The position numbers were made by a program, and so were the translations under genes. A stretch of DNA of 64,000 nucleotides. Source: Brassica napus. Its lineage: Eukaryota > Streptophyta > Magnoliopsida > Brassicales > Brassicaceae. Shown piece by piece: positions 10,071-23,300 of this stretch. Each line of letters starts with the position of its first letter. The first letter of the stretch is position 1. The stretch lies in the NCBI RefSeq assembly GCF_020379485.1, contig NC_063450.1, positions 51,731,374-51,795,373 on the forward strand, read 5' to 3'. The notes under the pieces were generated by a model. The model saw nothing but the letters and a program-made list of their open reading frames with translations, made no database searches and was not told the origin of the DNA.

Positions 10071-10240
10071 TCTCTCTCTCTCTCTCCCTCATCGTCTCTC
10101 CACCACCAGATTCTCCGCTCTCTCCTCCGTCAAACCAAGATCCCAGATCTCCGATCTATCTCCGTCGCCGTCGATTATCCTCCGCCGTTTCAAACTTTCT
10201 CCTCGTTGCTTCTGCCGCCCCCCCCCCTCCCCTCACCGAC
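10071..10240 (+). other. CT-rich 5' leader of the helicase gene
   Basis: A run of tctctctctctctctccctc at about 10071-10090 is followed by pyrimidine-rich sequence and a C-rich patch (gcccccccccctcccctc, about 10217-10234). Pyrimidine-rich leaders are common in plant housekeeping genes. A 5' UTR intron between about 10245 and 10427 (ending ctgcag) is possible. Confidence 0.45.
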
Positions 10241-10478
10241 ACCGTCAGTGGTTCGTTTGCTTAGATCTCGATCTTCGATTTTGACTTTTGTTAATTCGTG
10301 TGCGTGATTGCTGTTTGCCTGAATCGAATTCGAATTGAATCCATTCGAACTGAGTAAAGCACTAGATTGGATCCCATTTGAGGGATACGATATTGTTTGA
10401 TTGTGATTTGAACTTTTTCCTCTGCAGAAGCTGGGGGATACGATACGTCTTTTGATTGCGTTTATAATACATTTCGAG

Positions 10479-13400
10479 ATGGCTTCAGAAGGAAAATTGT
10501 TATTTGATCTTAATGAACTTCCTACGGAAGATGATGATGGTGGTAGTGTGAATCAGCCTCAGAAGGCTATCCCATCTGCAAGCCCCAATACTTCTGCTGG
10601 CTTGCTGGCAACACCCCAAGATAAAGCAAACAGCAGAGTGTTCTCGCATGCATCAACGGCGTCTGGCTTTCAGCCTTTTGTCCGCCCCACGGCTTCTCAA
10701 CATACAGATGTAGTGGTTGAACGGAAGACAGACGAGGTTGCTCATAAGGAAGCGAATGTTGCTCATAAGGAAGCGAATGTTGCTTCATCATCAGTAGTTC
10801 CAGATGATGCTGGAGCACCTGAGAGAGAAGAAGGGGAATTGATGGAGTCTGAGGTTCCTGCCGGTGAGAATGTACATGGTAGTATGGCGATGCCAGAAAC
10901 TGGTGTCTCTTCTGATGATTCTAAAGTTACAGAGAAAGGTTGTAGCACAGTAGGATTAGATGTTACCTCAGACTCTGGTCTTCAAAAGAGGAACGTCAAC
11001 CTGATTTCAGAAGGCAGTGGTAAAGATGGTGCGTCTATAGATGGTCCGCAAGAGCAGGGTTTAACTGTGAAGCAGAGAGAAACGAAAGGAGTTGAAGCAA
11101 GGCATGCAATCAAGTGCGCAAATACCACTGTCAAAAGAAAGTGGGATCAACAGAAAGAGACCATGTTGGGAAAGAAACGCAACAGGCAGACTATGTTTCT
11201 CAACCCCGAAGATGTCAAGCAAGCTGGCCCTATTAAGACCACAACACCTAGAAGACAGAATTTCCCACAGCCTGTTGTCACACGCACTGTTAGAGAATCT
11301 CGCGCAGGTGCTGAGCAAGGAACGTCTGAACAGAAGTCAGAATCTAATGGGGAATCACAACCCGGATTGGTTGCTAAAACTAGGCGGATGAACGGGGATG
11401 CAGGACCTTCTTCAGAGGGGACAACGACATCTGTGTCAAGGCAGGGTTCATGGAAGCAACCAACATATTCACAGTCGAAGCCTGGTCAGTCGTCAAGTAG
11501 ACAAGTCTCCTTGCGCAGTCAAAGTTCTGCAGACTCAAAGTTCGGAAACAAGAAGCTTACTTCGTTCAAGAAGCCAGTCACAAATAGTACTCAATACCAA
11601 GATACGTCTGTGGAGCGTCTTATACGAGAGGTGACCAACGAAAAGTTCTGGCATCATCCAGGTATGTCCTATATTGTTTATCTGCTTATGGAACTCGTGT
11701 TTGAGTGCTCCTACTTTTTTAATTAAGTTCTCTTGATTTAAGGTAAGAAATTTATATGCCAATTAAATCTATTGGTGCCAGTTCCCTGTGTCCTCAATCA
11801 TGGCTCAGTGAGAATCATAATGGCCACATGATTTGGAAGGTGATACGATTAAATCATACTTTTAGATGACAGAGTACTTCTAGTTTGTGTTAGTATTTTT
11901 ATGCACTTGTCCTGGTTCATATCTCAGTTCTCTGCAGTAAATGTTACTCTCTCCTGTTGTATTGTAATATTTTCATTTTTGGTACTATTGCCTGTTACGG
12001 CACTGAACACTCGGGAATATAAAAGTTTCAATGATCTTGGGTAAGTAGGCGTTTTTGGTCAAGTATGGGGAAATTGGATGCTTAAATGCTTATATAAAAG
12101 TTGATAGATCTGTTAATGAAACTGAATATTGGACATTGATTGGCTTTATGATTGACATGCTTCTGGTATTTTCTGTACACCTCACACTGGAGATGCTTGA
12201 CTTGTATGGATGATAATGATTCACTTTAACCTTTTCATATGTTTGTCTTTTCTGTTTTTTTTTTTGCCATTGTGTTATTGACTTTGGCATACAATTTTCT
12301 TGTATCTTAGAGGATACTGAGCTCCAGTGTGTTCCTGAGCGGTTTGAATCCATGGATGAGTATGTTAGAGTGTTTGAACCTTTACTTTTTGAGGAGTGCC
12401 GGGCACAGCTTTACAGTTCATGGGAAGAATCATGCGAGGCAAATTCATACATGAAGGTCAGAATAAAGTTCGTGGAACGAAGAGAGCGAGGTAATAATCA
12501 CCACTGACCTAATAGACATTTAAAAGCCCCGTGGCCAACAATGTTAACCCTTTGTTTCTCTAGTTACCTGACTGCTAACCTTTGCTTTCACCTGGTTTAG
12601 GTTGGTATGATGTGATACTTAATTCACTAAATGAATGTAAATGGCCTTTTAAGGAGGGTGATGTTGCAGTTCTGTCAACTCCTGTGCCTGAATCAGGTAA
12701 AGTTATAATTCTTGGTGGTTTTCATATTGCTATGCTTCTCTCCGAATTCTTTAATTTTGTACTTTTATGTTTAGAAGGAGAGCATGAGGATGGTGGACGT
12801 GTAGCTGGTACAGTTAGGAGATATATACCTGTTGATACTCGAGATCCCCATGGAGCGATTCTCCATTTCTATGTTGGAGACTCTTATGACTCCGGCAGGT
12901 ATATACTTACCTTTAGCTATTGATACTATATCTGAGTTTTATCCATTCTTACTGAAAGAATTATTTCATTTCTCTTATTTCCTTTGTAATTTTCTTTTCC
13001 AGCAATGTTGATGATAATCATATTTTACGAAAGCTTAAACCTAAGGAGATCTGGCATCTGACAGTGCTTGGTTCGCTTGCAACCACACAGAGGGAATATG
13101 TTGCTTTGCATGCATTTGGTCAGCTTAACCCACAGGTTGGTAATCTTTCCTCTAACAAATCTTTCATAGACGCTTTCAGTTATTCTGACGCTGTCAAATT
13201 CTTATTATATCCTTCAGATGCAAAATGCAATTCTCAGACCCAGCCCCGAGCAGTTTCCTAATTACGGTGAGCAAACTCCTACAGTACCCGATTGTTTTAC
13301 TCCGAGCTTTGCTGGCCATTTGCATAGAAGCTTTAATGCTCCACAGTTGGCTGCAATCCATTGGGCTGCAATGCACACTGCAGCTGGTACCAGCAGTGGG

Positions 13401-15460
13401 GCTAAGAGGCAAGATCCATGGCCATTTACTCTTGTCCAAGGCCCTCCTGGAACAGGCAAGACACACACCGTGTGGGGAATGTTGAATGTCATCCATTTGG
13501 TTCAGTATCAGCAGTATTACACTTCCTTGCTGAAGAAATTAGCTCCTGAAAGTTATAAACAAGTTAATGAGGGCAGTTCAGATAATATTGTGTCGGGGTC
13601 TATTGACGAAGTCCTACAAAACATGGATCAGAACCTATTCCGTACTCTGCCAAAACTGTGTGCGAAACCAAGGATGCTCGTTTGTGCTCCTTCGAATGCT
13701 GCGACCGATGAACTTCTCTCACGTGTCCTTGATCGTGGTTTTATTGATGGGGAAATGAGGGTTTATCGACCTGATGTTGCTCGAGTAGGTGTTGATACTC
13801 AAACTAGAGCTGCTCAAGCAGTCTCTGTGGAGCGAAGAAGTGATCAGCTATTAGCCAAGTCCCGTGATGAAATTCTAGGACACATGCACAACCTCAGGTT
13901 ACGAGAAGCTCAGCTCTCTCAAGAAATTGCTGGACTTAAAAGGGAACTTACTGCTGCGGCCTTTACTAATCGTTCGCAGGGATCCGTTGGTGTTGACCCT
14001 GATGTTCTTATGGTTAGAGACCAGACCAGAGATGCATTGTTACAGCGCCTTTCTGCTGTGGTGGAAGCCAGAGATAAAGATCTTGTTGAAATGTCTCGCC
14101 TTCTAATTGTTGAGGGGAAGTTTCGCGCTGGTAACAGTTTTAACCTCGAAGAAGCTCGCGCAAGTCTTGAGGCGAGTTTCGCTAACGAGGCTGAAATTGT
14201 TTTTACAACCGTATCAAGCAGTGGTCGTAAACTGTTTTCTCGTCTTACACATGGCTTCGATATGGTGGTCATCGACGAGGCTGCCCAAGCTAGTGAAGTT
14301 GGAGTTCTTCCTCCACTTGCTCTTGGTGCTGCAAGATGTGTACTTGTTGGTGATCCTCAGCAGCTTCCTGCTACAGTTATCAGCAAAGCTGCTGGAACCC
14401 TGTTATACAGCAGAAGTCTCTTTGAAAGGTTTCAGTTAGCAGGCTGCCCAACTTTGTTGCTAACTCTTCAGTATAGGATGCATCCTCAGATTCGTGATTT
14501 CCCTTCACGATATTTCTACCAAGGACGCCTCACTGACAGTGAAAGTGTTACCACTGCTCCTGACGAGATTTACTACAAAGATTCTGTCCTCAAGCCTTAC
14601 CTTTTCTTTAACATCAGTCATGGACGAGAATCCCATAGAGGTGGATCAGTTTCTTACGAGAACATTGATGAAGCTCGCTTCTGTGTTGGACTTTACATGC
14701 ATCTTCAGAGAACTCTCAAGTCATTGGGTGGGGGTAAAGTCTCTGTTGGGGTGATAACTCCATATAAACTGCAGCTAAAATGCCTGAAAATGGAGTTTGG
14801 AAACGCTTTGGGACCAGATGAAGTGAAAGAGATTTATATTAATACCGTAGACGCGTTTCAGGGTCAAGAACGTGATGTCATAATCATGTCATGTGTGCGT
14901 GCTTCCAGTCACGGGGTTGGGTTCGTTGCTGATATACGACGGATGAATGTTGCTCTCACACGTGCCAAAAGAGCTCTATGGGTATGATGCACGTACTTAT
15001 TTTTCTGTTGATATAATAATATTTTTGGTGTTTCTTGAGACTCTTGTCTTTTTTTCTTGAACAGGTGATGGGAAACGCATCTGCTCTGATGAAGTGTGAG
15101 GATTGGGCAGCACTGATCACGGACGCCCGAGAAAGGAACTGTTTTATGGAGATGGAGTCTCTTCCCAAGGATTTTCCTGTACCTAGCTTTATCCCTAAAG
15201 CGCCTAATGCTAGGGGTTTTAGGCCAGGTGGGTCAAGGACCAGATCCATCGATATGCTGCACAATGAGACAAGGTCAGGGACACCATCAGAAGACGACGA
15301 GAGGCAGCAGCAGCAGCTTAGCACAAGGATGACGACGTTTCCAAGAAATGGTAATTTTCGAAGGGAGAATTCAGTAGTTGATGATTCTGATCAGTCTTGG
15401 CAACATGGGACGATCCAGAGGAGGCAAAATTTTGGACGGCCTTTTGGGAGAAGAGACTAA
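10479..15460 (+). CDS. SEN1-like superfamily 1 RNA/DNA helicase (At4g30100-type)
   Basis: Seven exons keep one frame: 10479-11661, 12311-12490, 12601-12696, 12775-12898, 13003-13135, 13218-14981 and 15065-15460, giving 1291 residues; every junction is GT-AG. The start ATG opens MASEGKLLFDLNELP, which matches the family; an upstream in-frame extension begins without ATG. The N-terminal ~400 residues are low-complexity and polar. The helicase core has Walker A GPPGTGKT (about 647-654), motif Ia PSNAATDELL, Walker B VVIDEAAQ (about 928), motif III GDPQQLPATV, QYRMHP, and motifs V/VI (VDAFQGQERDVII, NVALTRAKRA). These place it in the Upf1/SEN1 group of SF1B helicases, which unwind RNA or R-loops in RNA processing. 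The tail is Arg/Ser/Gln-rich and ends NFGRPFGRRD. An in-frame direct repeat (VAHKEAN twice) lies at 10736-10783. It is convergent with HMA2. Exact cellular role is not shown by the sequence. Confidence 0.93.
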
Positions 15461-15844
15461 TTTGTAAGTTACCAAAGTTTGGGATGATTTGTTTAAGTCT
15501 TACAATAGTTCTTACCCGAGTAATCTCCATACCCCCACACTGGCCAGTTCAATGTGTTGGCGTTTTGTACATATAATCTTTTTTTATATCAATGAAAAAT
15601 CATATATTCTTTAAATGTCTGTCAATTTCTCTTTTTAAGTTTTAACAGATTCAACCACTTTGGAAATGAAGCTTGCGTCGTTGGTAATATACTTTGAACA
15701 CTTTTTGACTTGAGATAGCAAATGAAAAGGATTCCTCAATGAATCCACATCAATAATACATCATCTTTGCTGATATATGATTCCAAGATGAAAAAGGTTA
15801 CAAAAGTGAGCGAGAAGCTAAAGCGAACTCAATAACAATCTCTT
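15461..15844. other. Shared 3' intergenic region of convergent helicase and HMA2 genes
   Basis: Only 384 bases separate the two stop codons, so the 3' UTRs must lie close together or overlap. T-rich and A-rich patches (for example tttttatatcaatgaaaa near 15580) are plausible polyadenylation regions on the plus strand. Confidence 0.5.
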
Positions 15845-18800
15845 TCAAGCATGGTGGTGATCATGACTGTGACTCCTCTCCCTGTTACCACAGTTCATTT
15901 TCACCTCAGAACAGGTCTCTTCTTTATCTTCCTTGGAACTTTCAAAGTGCCCATTGCTCTTCACTTTCAAGCTAGCTACCACATGTTCAGCAGGCCTTGA
16001 GCAACAACCTGTGACCGAGACTTTCACTTCTCCATCCAGATTGACTAAGTTTGAAGAACCTTCTTGTTGAATTGTGCCAGTTCCACAACAAACGAACTTG
16101 CAATCACCACCATCACCAACGTCAAGTCTTATCTCCTTCGATGGCATGTCATGACAGCCCTCGTCTTGGTCTGGTTGCTGAGTCTTGTTACCACTACCAC
16201 AACACCCTGAGTCACAGCTCTTCCTCACAATCTTTACATTTCCTTTCTGTTTCTTGTCACAACAACCAGAGTGACCATGGTGCGGCTTCATCACTTTCTC
16301 CTGATTCTTCTTTCCACAACAGCTCGACTTGCAATGCTTATCACTCCTCGTTGGTGGTAACAAGCCTGCTTCCATGTCCCCAGCAGCATCACCTTCATGT
16401 TTCTCCCCGTTTAAGACACAAGGAGGAGAAGAAGACCTATAACATTTGTTTCCACCTTTTTGTTTATCCCTAAGCAACAACATGCTATTAAGAATCACAA
16501 GTAGACAAGTCCCCACATCTGCAAGCACTGCTGCCCAAATCAACGGGTAACCAGCAAATGCCAAACCAAGAATTGCTCCTTTCATAGTGATGGACAAGAC
16601 CACATTCTCCACCACTTTCCTTTTAGCTCTGCGTGCAAGCCTTATCCCTTGTGGTATTCTCCTGATGTCATTAGACATCAAGATTATATTGCCAGTCTCT
16701 GTTGCAAGAGCTGAGCCTGAGATACCCATTGAGATGCCAATATCAGCCGTAGCCAAAGCTGGTGCATCATTCAATCCATCTCCCACCATAGCCGTTGGAC
16801 CTTCTCTCTTAAACTCTTTGATGATTTCAGATTTGCCTTCTGGAAGAAGCTCTGCATGAATGATATCTATAGCATTCCCTAGCTGTTTATTCAACATAAC
16901 ATTTTCAGTGAAAACTAGTTTCAAGAGAGGCATTAAACTCAAAAGACTAACTCTCACCTGTTCTTGAGCATGCATTGCTGCAGCTTGGTTATCTCCGGTA
17001 AGCATTGCAGTCTTGATCCCCAAAGATTTAAGTTCTTTCATCGCTTGAGCTACACCAGATCTACAAGCATCTGAGAGATTGAAGCTTCCAGAAAGTGTTT
17101 CTCCAACATAGACATATCCAACAGTCTTTCCTCCTTTAGTATCAACATCACTATCTGGAACTGTGTACATACACCAAAGCAAAGAACCATCAGAGTGTAA
17201 ACAAAAAAAGAAAAACCTCAAAGATTCATTTGATATGCACCTGATGAACATCCAGCTCTGGAGGATATTCTTTTGTTCCCAATATAGACTTCTTTGTCAT
17301 CAATCTTCCCATAAATACCTTCTCCTGGAAAGTTCTGATAGTCCTCAACCGCTTCAGGCTTTGGTTCAACATAGACAGATTTTGCATAGTCCACAAGTGC
17401 AGCAGCCATTGGATGGCTTGACTTTCTCTCCACGCTTGATACCCTAACAGAAGTTACATTCCAAAACTCTCAAACAATATAAAGAAAGCTAAAGTGGTTA
17501 AAAGGACAGAACAGAAAAGATGTTTCACCAGTAAAGCAAGCTATGCAGGTTTATATCTCTGGAGAGTGACTTGAAATCAGTGACGATGAACTCGCCTCTA
17601 GTGATGGTCCCCGTTTTGTCAAAAGCAACGGTTTTGATCTTGGCTAAGGTCTCAAGATAATCAGCTCCTTTGATCAGAAGCCCTGATGTGGCTGCCTTAG
17701 TGAGTGCACAGAAAGTGGCTACTGGTGTTGAGAGAATAAGACCACAAGGACAAGCGCTTACTAACACAACTAGTGCTAAGTGCAGCCAATGTTTCATGTT
17801 GTGAGCCTTTAAAGCGAATGGGATAACCACAAAACATAGTGATATTATGATGATCGCTGCATACAAGGCAATAGAATACAAGGTCTCAATCACTACACAA
17901 CTCAAAACACACAAAGAACAAGAATCAGTTGCTGGTTCTGTTTACTAACCTGGAGTATAGTACTTAGAACATTGGTCTATGAATCTCTGAGTTTCGGTTT
18001 TGCTGTTCTGAGCTTCTTCCACCAGCTTAGCCATCTTTGCAACAACACAATCCTCAGCTAGAGAAGTTGTTTTCACGGTTATGTAACCATTTAGATTAAT
18101 GGTTCCAGCCCAAACAGTTGAATCTCTCAGTTTAGGCACAGGGAAGGCTTCACCGGTTAAAGTTTTCTCATCAACCTCACAGTTTCCATCCACAACAACT
18201 CCATCAATAGGTATGGTTTCGCCAGCTTTGACTGCTATAACAGTGTTGATCTTGAGCTCGTCCACTTCAACTTCTTCTCCAGTCTCTGTAATCACCGCCT
18301 TCTGTGGAGCTAAACTCATTAGCGACTGCATCACCGCGCTTGCCTGAAACCAAACACTTGATCAAATCACAGCATCTTTGGTAACTTGCATGACAAGAAA
18401 TGGTGGAAGTAAAAACCTTGTAGCTTGCCCTAGATTGGAGCCATTCAGCTATTGTGAATAAGAAGACAACAGCTGCAGCTTCTGTGTAGTCTTGCATACC
18501 GAGTGTTGCTCCCACTGTTTGTAACAATGTAAAAGTATTAGCTTAACTCAGGGCTGCTCAACATTTCTATGAGCTCTAATTTTGACTCTTAATGTTTCTT
18601 TTAATTTAAAAGCTTTAATAATTTTTTACAAAAATATTATAAATGATGAAAACAAAAAATAAATATATTTGATATTTTTTTTTTTTACTTTTTCAGTATA
18701 ACTTTAATATATTTTTTATAAAAATATATAAAAATCGGATCCGGTCGGTGTGGTTTAGTGTAGAAAAATAGAAGAAAAATGACACGGAAATATTACCGGT

Positions 18801-19951
18801 TATTACAACGAGAACATTGATGTCGATTCTAGTCCTTGCAATGGATGCTACAGATTTAGCTAGTATTGGATATATTCCGGCGACGACAGCTGCGACGGCG
18901 AGCCAACGGAACGGAGAGTAGAGATATTTGAAGAATGAAAGGAGGAGGAGAACGCCGGAAACAACCGCGAATGGACTTGGCCATTTATTTTTAAAGCTCG
19001 TTTCTCCGGTTACCCTCACGTTTGCTTCTAGCCTGGCTTGGTTAAGTGCCTTAACTGCAACCAATATAATTATTTAATAAATTCAGAAACATATTCTATT
19101 GTTGTATTCTAGTAAGTAGTAATCAAATCTAATGAGTCAATGGGAAAATAAAAATTACAAAATTTATTAAGGGAAAATATATAAACGTTAATCATGTGAA
19201 AGGTACGTTACGTAATGTAATGAGGTCACGATGTAATATTTTGAAGTGTTATGTAAACTGCCTAGCATCTATAGCATGTATATGGTTGTATGGTAGTTGT
19301 TCTCACTAAGATGATTCATGTTTTAGACAAATTTTTTTTTTTTTAAATACATTATTTTTAATGTGTTTTTAATTAGGTAATCATAGTAAATTATAAATTT
19401 TGAATAAATTAATTCTTATTAAATTTTGATTGACTAAAAGTTAAAAAAGTAGTTAATCACAAAAATAATGCATTTCTAATTAATTTTTTTTAATGTGTGT
19501 GAAAACTCTAAAACATTAATTTTTTTTTACCAAACTTTTAACATAAATTATTTCAAAAATTATGGTGATGCGTGTATGCGAGGGTCTATGAGTCTAAACT
19601 AGCCCATTGAATTTCAAGTGCAGTCCTTGGTAGATAGCATTATTAATTATTTGAAAGTGACGTTTTTGTTCGGATGTAACGTTTATTATATCAACAACCA
19701 CATAGACAAAATACATTTTATAAAATTTGTTCTTTTCTTTTGGAATGAAAAACGTTACCAATGTGAAACTGGGAGATGATGAGGCTATCATGGACAACAA
19801 TGACGGTTCTTGACGGCACAATGACGGAATATTCCTTGATTCCGTCTAGAGACTTGAGGATATTCTCGATCAGAGGAACTTCTGATGTACAGCAGATTCC
19901 AAGAACGTCGAAGTAACTCTTCGTCATCTTCTTCTCGTTCTTGAACGTCAT
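15845..19951 (-). CDS. HMA2: P1B-type Zn/Cd-transporting ATPase, HMA2-type
   Basis: Eight exons on the minus strand (19951-19759, 19054-18797, 18514-18417, 18343-17950, 17856-17529, 17443-17241, 17160-16958, 16882-15845) give 904 residues in one frame with GT-AG junctions. The protein has the N-terminal metal-binding GICCTSE motif, paired membrane spans, TLTGE actuator loop, CPC in the metal-transport helix (about 350-352), the phosphorylated Asp in DKTGT (D394), SHPMAAA, MLTGDN and GDGLNDAP. The long C-terminal tail has at least five Cys pairs and ends HSHDHHHA, as in HMA2 rather than HMA3. HMA2-type pumps use ATP to export Zn2+ and Cd2+ across the plasma membrane and help load xylem. AtHMA2 is about 951 residues (from memory), so this tail is shorter. 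A second in-frame ATG lies at 19927. A 5' UTR intron acceptor (ttctttcgcag) sits just upstream. All catalytic motifs are intact. Confidence 0.95.
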
Positions 19952-20335
19952 TTTTGCTTACAAATCTGCGAAAGAACGAAACCAAAAACTGTGAGAATCT
20001 TACTTATGGGTTTTTGTGTTTATGTGCTGAACACGATTTCGTGGCAGCTGATGTAAGATATAAGCAAGAATGTATTGGGGAAATGCACGTAACGTGTCAA
20101 AGATATGTCTATAACAAGATGTTTGATTACGTTGTCGTTAGGTTCATTCTACACTTGTCGAAAAAAAGAAATGAGTTTTGAGTTCTCTCATTAAAAATAC
20201 TGACATTTCAGAAAAAAAAAGAGAGGTCATTGAGATGTATGTGAAGAAGACAGGAGAAGAAGAATACCGGAGGAGATAGAGACAGAGGTAGCCGAGGGAC
20301 AGAGAGCAATTACCGGACCGGTTTAGTTTGGTTCC

Positions 20336-20346
20336 ATTTATATACT
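20336..20346 (-). promoter_or_regulatory. Possible TATA box of HMA2
   Basis: On the minus strand this reads agtatataaat, about 390 bases upstream of the HMA2 start codon. The distance leaves room for a leader containing the 5' UTR intron whose acceptor lies near 19968. No other signal was used. Confidence 0.4.
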
Positions 20347-23300
20347 TTGTTAATTAGTCAAAGAGAGGAGAGTTTTTTTGTTTTTCCTATGTGGAGATTA
20401 TAATGATCTGAGGGTGAAAGAAGATGAGAGATGTGGTTTCTTTATATAGGCAAATGTGTTAGAAAGGGTGGTTAAAGATCATTGGTGGGTTTAATTAACT
20501 TCATTGCCATGATAATATGCTTTCCGAATTAATATTTGTTGTGTAAAGAATCTTTGAATAAATTATCGTAATAAATGTAAATTCCTTTATTTATGTTGAT
20601 AATAATGTATTATGGTTGTGTAAAGAATCCTCATATATAGTATGACAATAATGTAAATTCCATAGTTCTGTGGTAGGCTGCTTGTTTCTGATTCCTATTC
20701 TCTCAAATCTCAATGTTCCATTCTAGTTTTGCAGTTTCATTAATTTTGGTAAAACATTTAAGAATTTATATTTACTTAAATCATTTCAGAGACTACAAAT
20801 TAAACTACTATATCTATCCAAGAATTTTCTATTTACATATTCAAAGACTTTAAAATAATAAACATACTGAGACTGAAGAAACGTTTGAGTTAAAAAAATA
20901 GGGGAAAAAGAGAACTTGTTCGATGGTTCACGGTTTTAGGCAGGCATACATTATACAATATGCTTTAAACTATTTTTGTCAAGCCTTTGCAAAAAGATAG
21001 ATGTATGTTTGGCAAAAGATAGTGTACTACAAATTATAGTGGAGAATCCAAAGTACAAGCTTACAGAATGGAAATCTATGTGTGATTCCTCATTTCAATG
21101 TTTTTTACAGTTTTTTTCCTTATTATTTTGGTAAGGTTAGATAGATTCTCTAAATGAGGCTAAATGTGAAAGTATTAGGGGAATAAACATCATATAATGT
21201 GAAATAGTTTCAGAATTGCTTTTTGTTCTAAGAAATATAAAATCCAAATTTATTTTGAAGTTGTATAGAAAATATAAAATATCATTTACTTACATTCATT
21301 AATACTTGTAAATAATACTCGTAAAATATAACCAAAAATCTATTAACGTGCATTACTGAAGGTGCTAGCTGTGCCACCTTCCCATGCTTGGCTTTATGTC
21401 CTTTACTGGCGTAGGCTTGAGACCAGACCTATATATGATCACCATTTAATTATGAACTATGGCGAGAGAGCAACATATGTTATCTCACCAAAATTCAACC
21501 TACCGATTCATTTAATTCTTAGCTTTCTAGTCACCTAGACGTTGTTTACTAAATTGACTTCATCTAATCAATTTTGATGGCTATTTAGAGATTGAGTTTC
21601 TTTATTGCTTCCGTTCCTAGCTTTTTGTAATGTAACTCCTTAAGGAGTTTGATTTGGCCACCAAACTAACATAACTATTACAAGCCGCGATACTCACCTC
21701 TGTAAACTCGAACACATATTATACAATAAGGAGCGTCAAAGGATTTTTATCATAGAAGAGTGCTAGTTAAAAGTTAAAACCATCACATTCACATACACAA
21801 AGTAATGGGACCACTGACCATAGTCAAACCTAAGACTTGGCCCAACTTGGCCACATAATTTTTGTTGTTGTCGATGGCGGTAACAATAGAAACTTTCTAC
21901 TAGAAAGTAATCTTTCATTTGTACCAAAAAAGTAATCCAAAAAAGTAATCTTGCTTTTTAAGCCTTTTACCCCTGAGAGAGATTACTTGTAACAATTGTA
22001 ACATGTATACTTTGAATTAGCAGATATTTTGAAAATAATTATGGATATGATACATTCTCCTACCGAAATTATGTTGGTTTAACAAAGAGATAAACATTAA
22101 ATCTAACCCAAAAAAATCTAATCAAGATAAACATGTTATTGTTGACAGATTAAATAGAAGCCACAATTTCAGAGTGGTTACAGTAACAATGTGGCTGTTC
22201 GCATCATTGTTGTCGTCGTCAATATGATTGCGAAGATAGTCATCACCATAATTATCGAAATGTTTTGTAATTGTTGGATTGAGTTAATCTTCAATATTGT
22301 AAAAAAAAAATGTCATTAGAGCTAAAGTGTGGCATTTCCCACCAAATCTTCCATTATTGGCCTTTATTGCCATTGTTCCCAACTTGCAGAGTATAGTCCA
22401 CACTGTTTTTTTCGTGTTGTCGATTCTCACCAAATATTTCCCAAGTGACATTCACTTTGTCTAGTTTCTCTAGGGAGAATAACCATACTCAGATTTATTT
22501 AGTATACATAAATTGTTTATATAACCATACTCAGATTTATTTTGACATCTTAACTAGCACGTACTTCTCGGTATATCCACTTTTAGCAAGAAGTATTAGT
22601 GTATTACACATGTGTATACTTATAATGTTTGTCAAAACGAAGTTAGAATATAGATAGGGTTATTTTTAAAGGAGTTAATTATAGAACCGAACATGTAAAA
22701 ACGGCCCGAGCATCCTGATTGTATGACGCTATTTAAAACCTTTCAGCATTGAACGACCGAAGATGGCCTAAGCCCCCCCCCCCCCCCCCCCCCCCCCCCT
22801 ATAGCCTAAATATTCCACATTTATTTTATATTTGAAAGTTTATATATGCGTCCCTTTGAGATCATAAAGAATCAAAGACTAAAGTCTTTTGCGTAAAAGA
22901 AGACCAGAAATAATTTAAGCAGCGCACTTCCACTATCTTTCCAAAAGGTTCGAGTAGTGGAGGAATCTACTAATGTTTCAAAACAAAACAACTTACTTTC
23001 CTTTTTAACAAAATATATATCAACGTAAAAGGCAACGTAAATGAGCCAAACACTAAACAGATATTATTATAAACAAACGTCTAGTGGTAGAGAATATAAT
23101 TGAAATATGAACTGCAATGATAGATAACCTTCTTCTGTGTTTCGATAAGTGGTTCTACTTATATTTGTTCTACCACCTGATACATTAAAATATTAAAATA
23201 TTAGTTCCTCAATCTTCGGAACTGTTTCCTGAAATAGTAAACTTTACCTTTATATATTATTTATTTTAAAAACTATTTGCTAATGATTAGAAATAATTTA

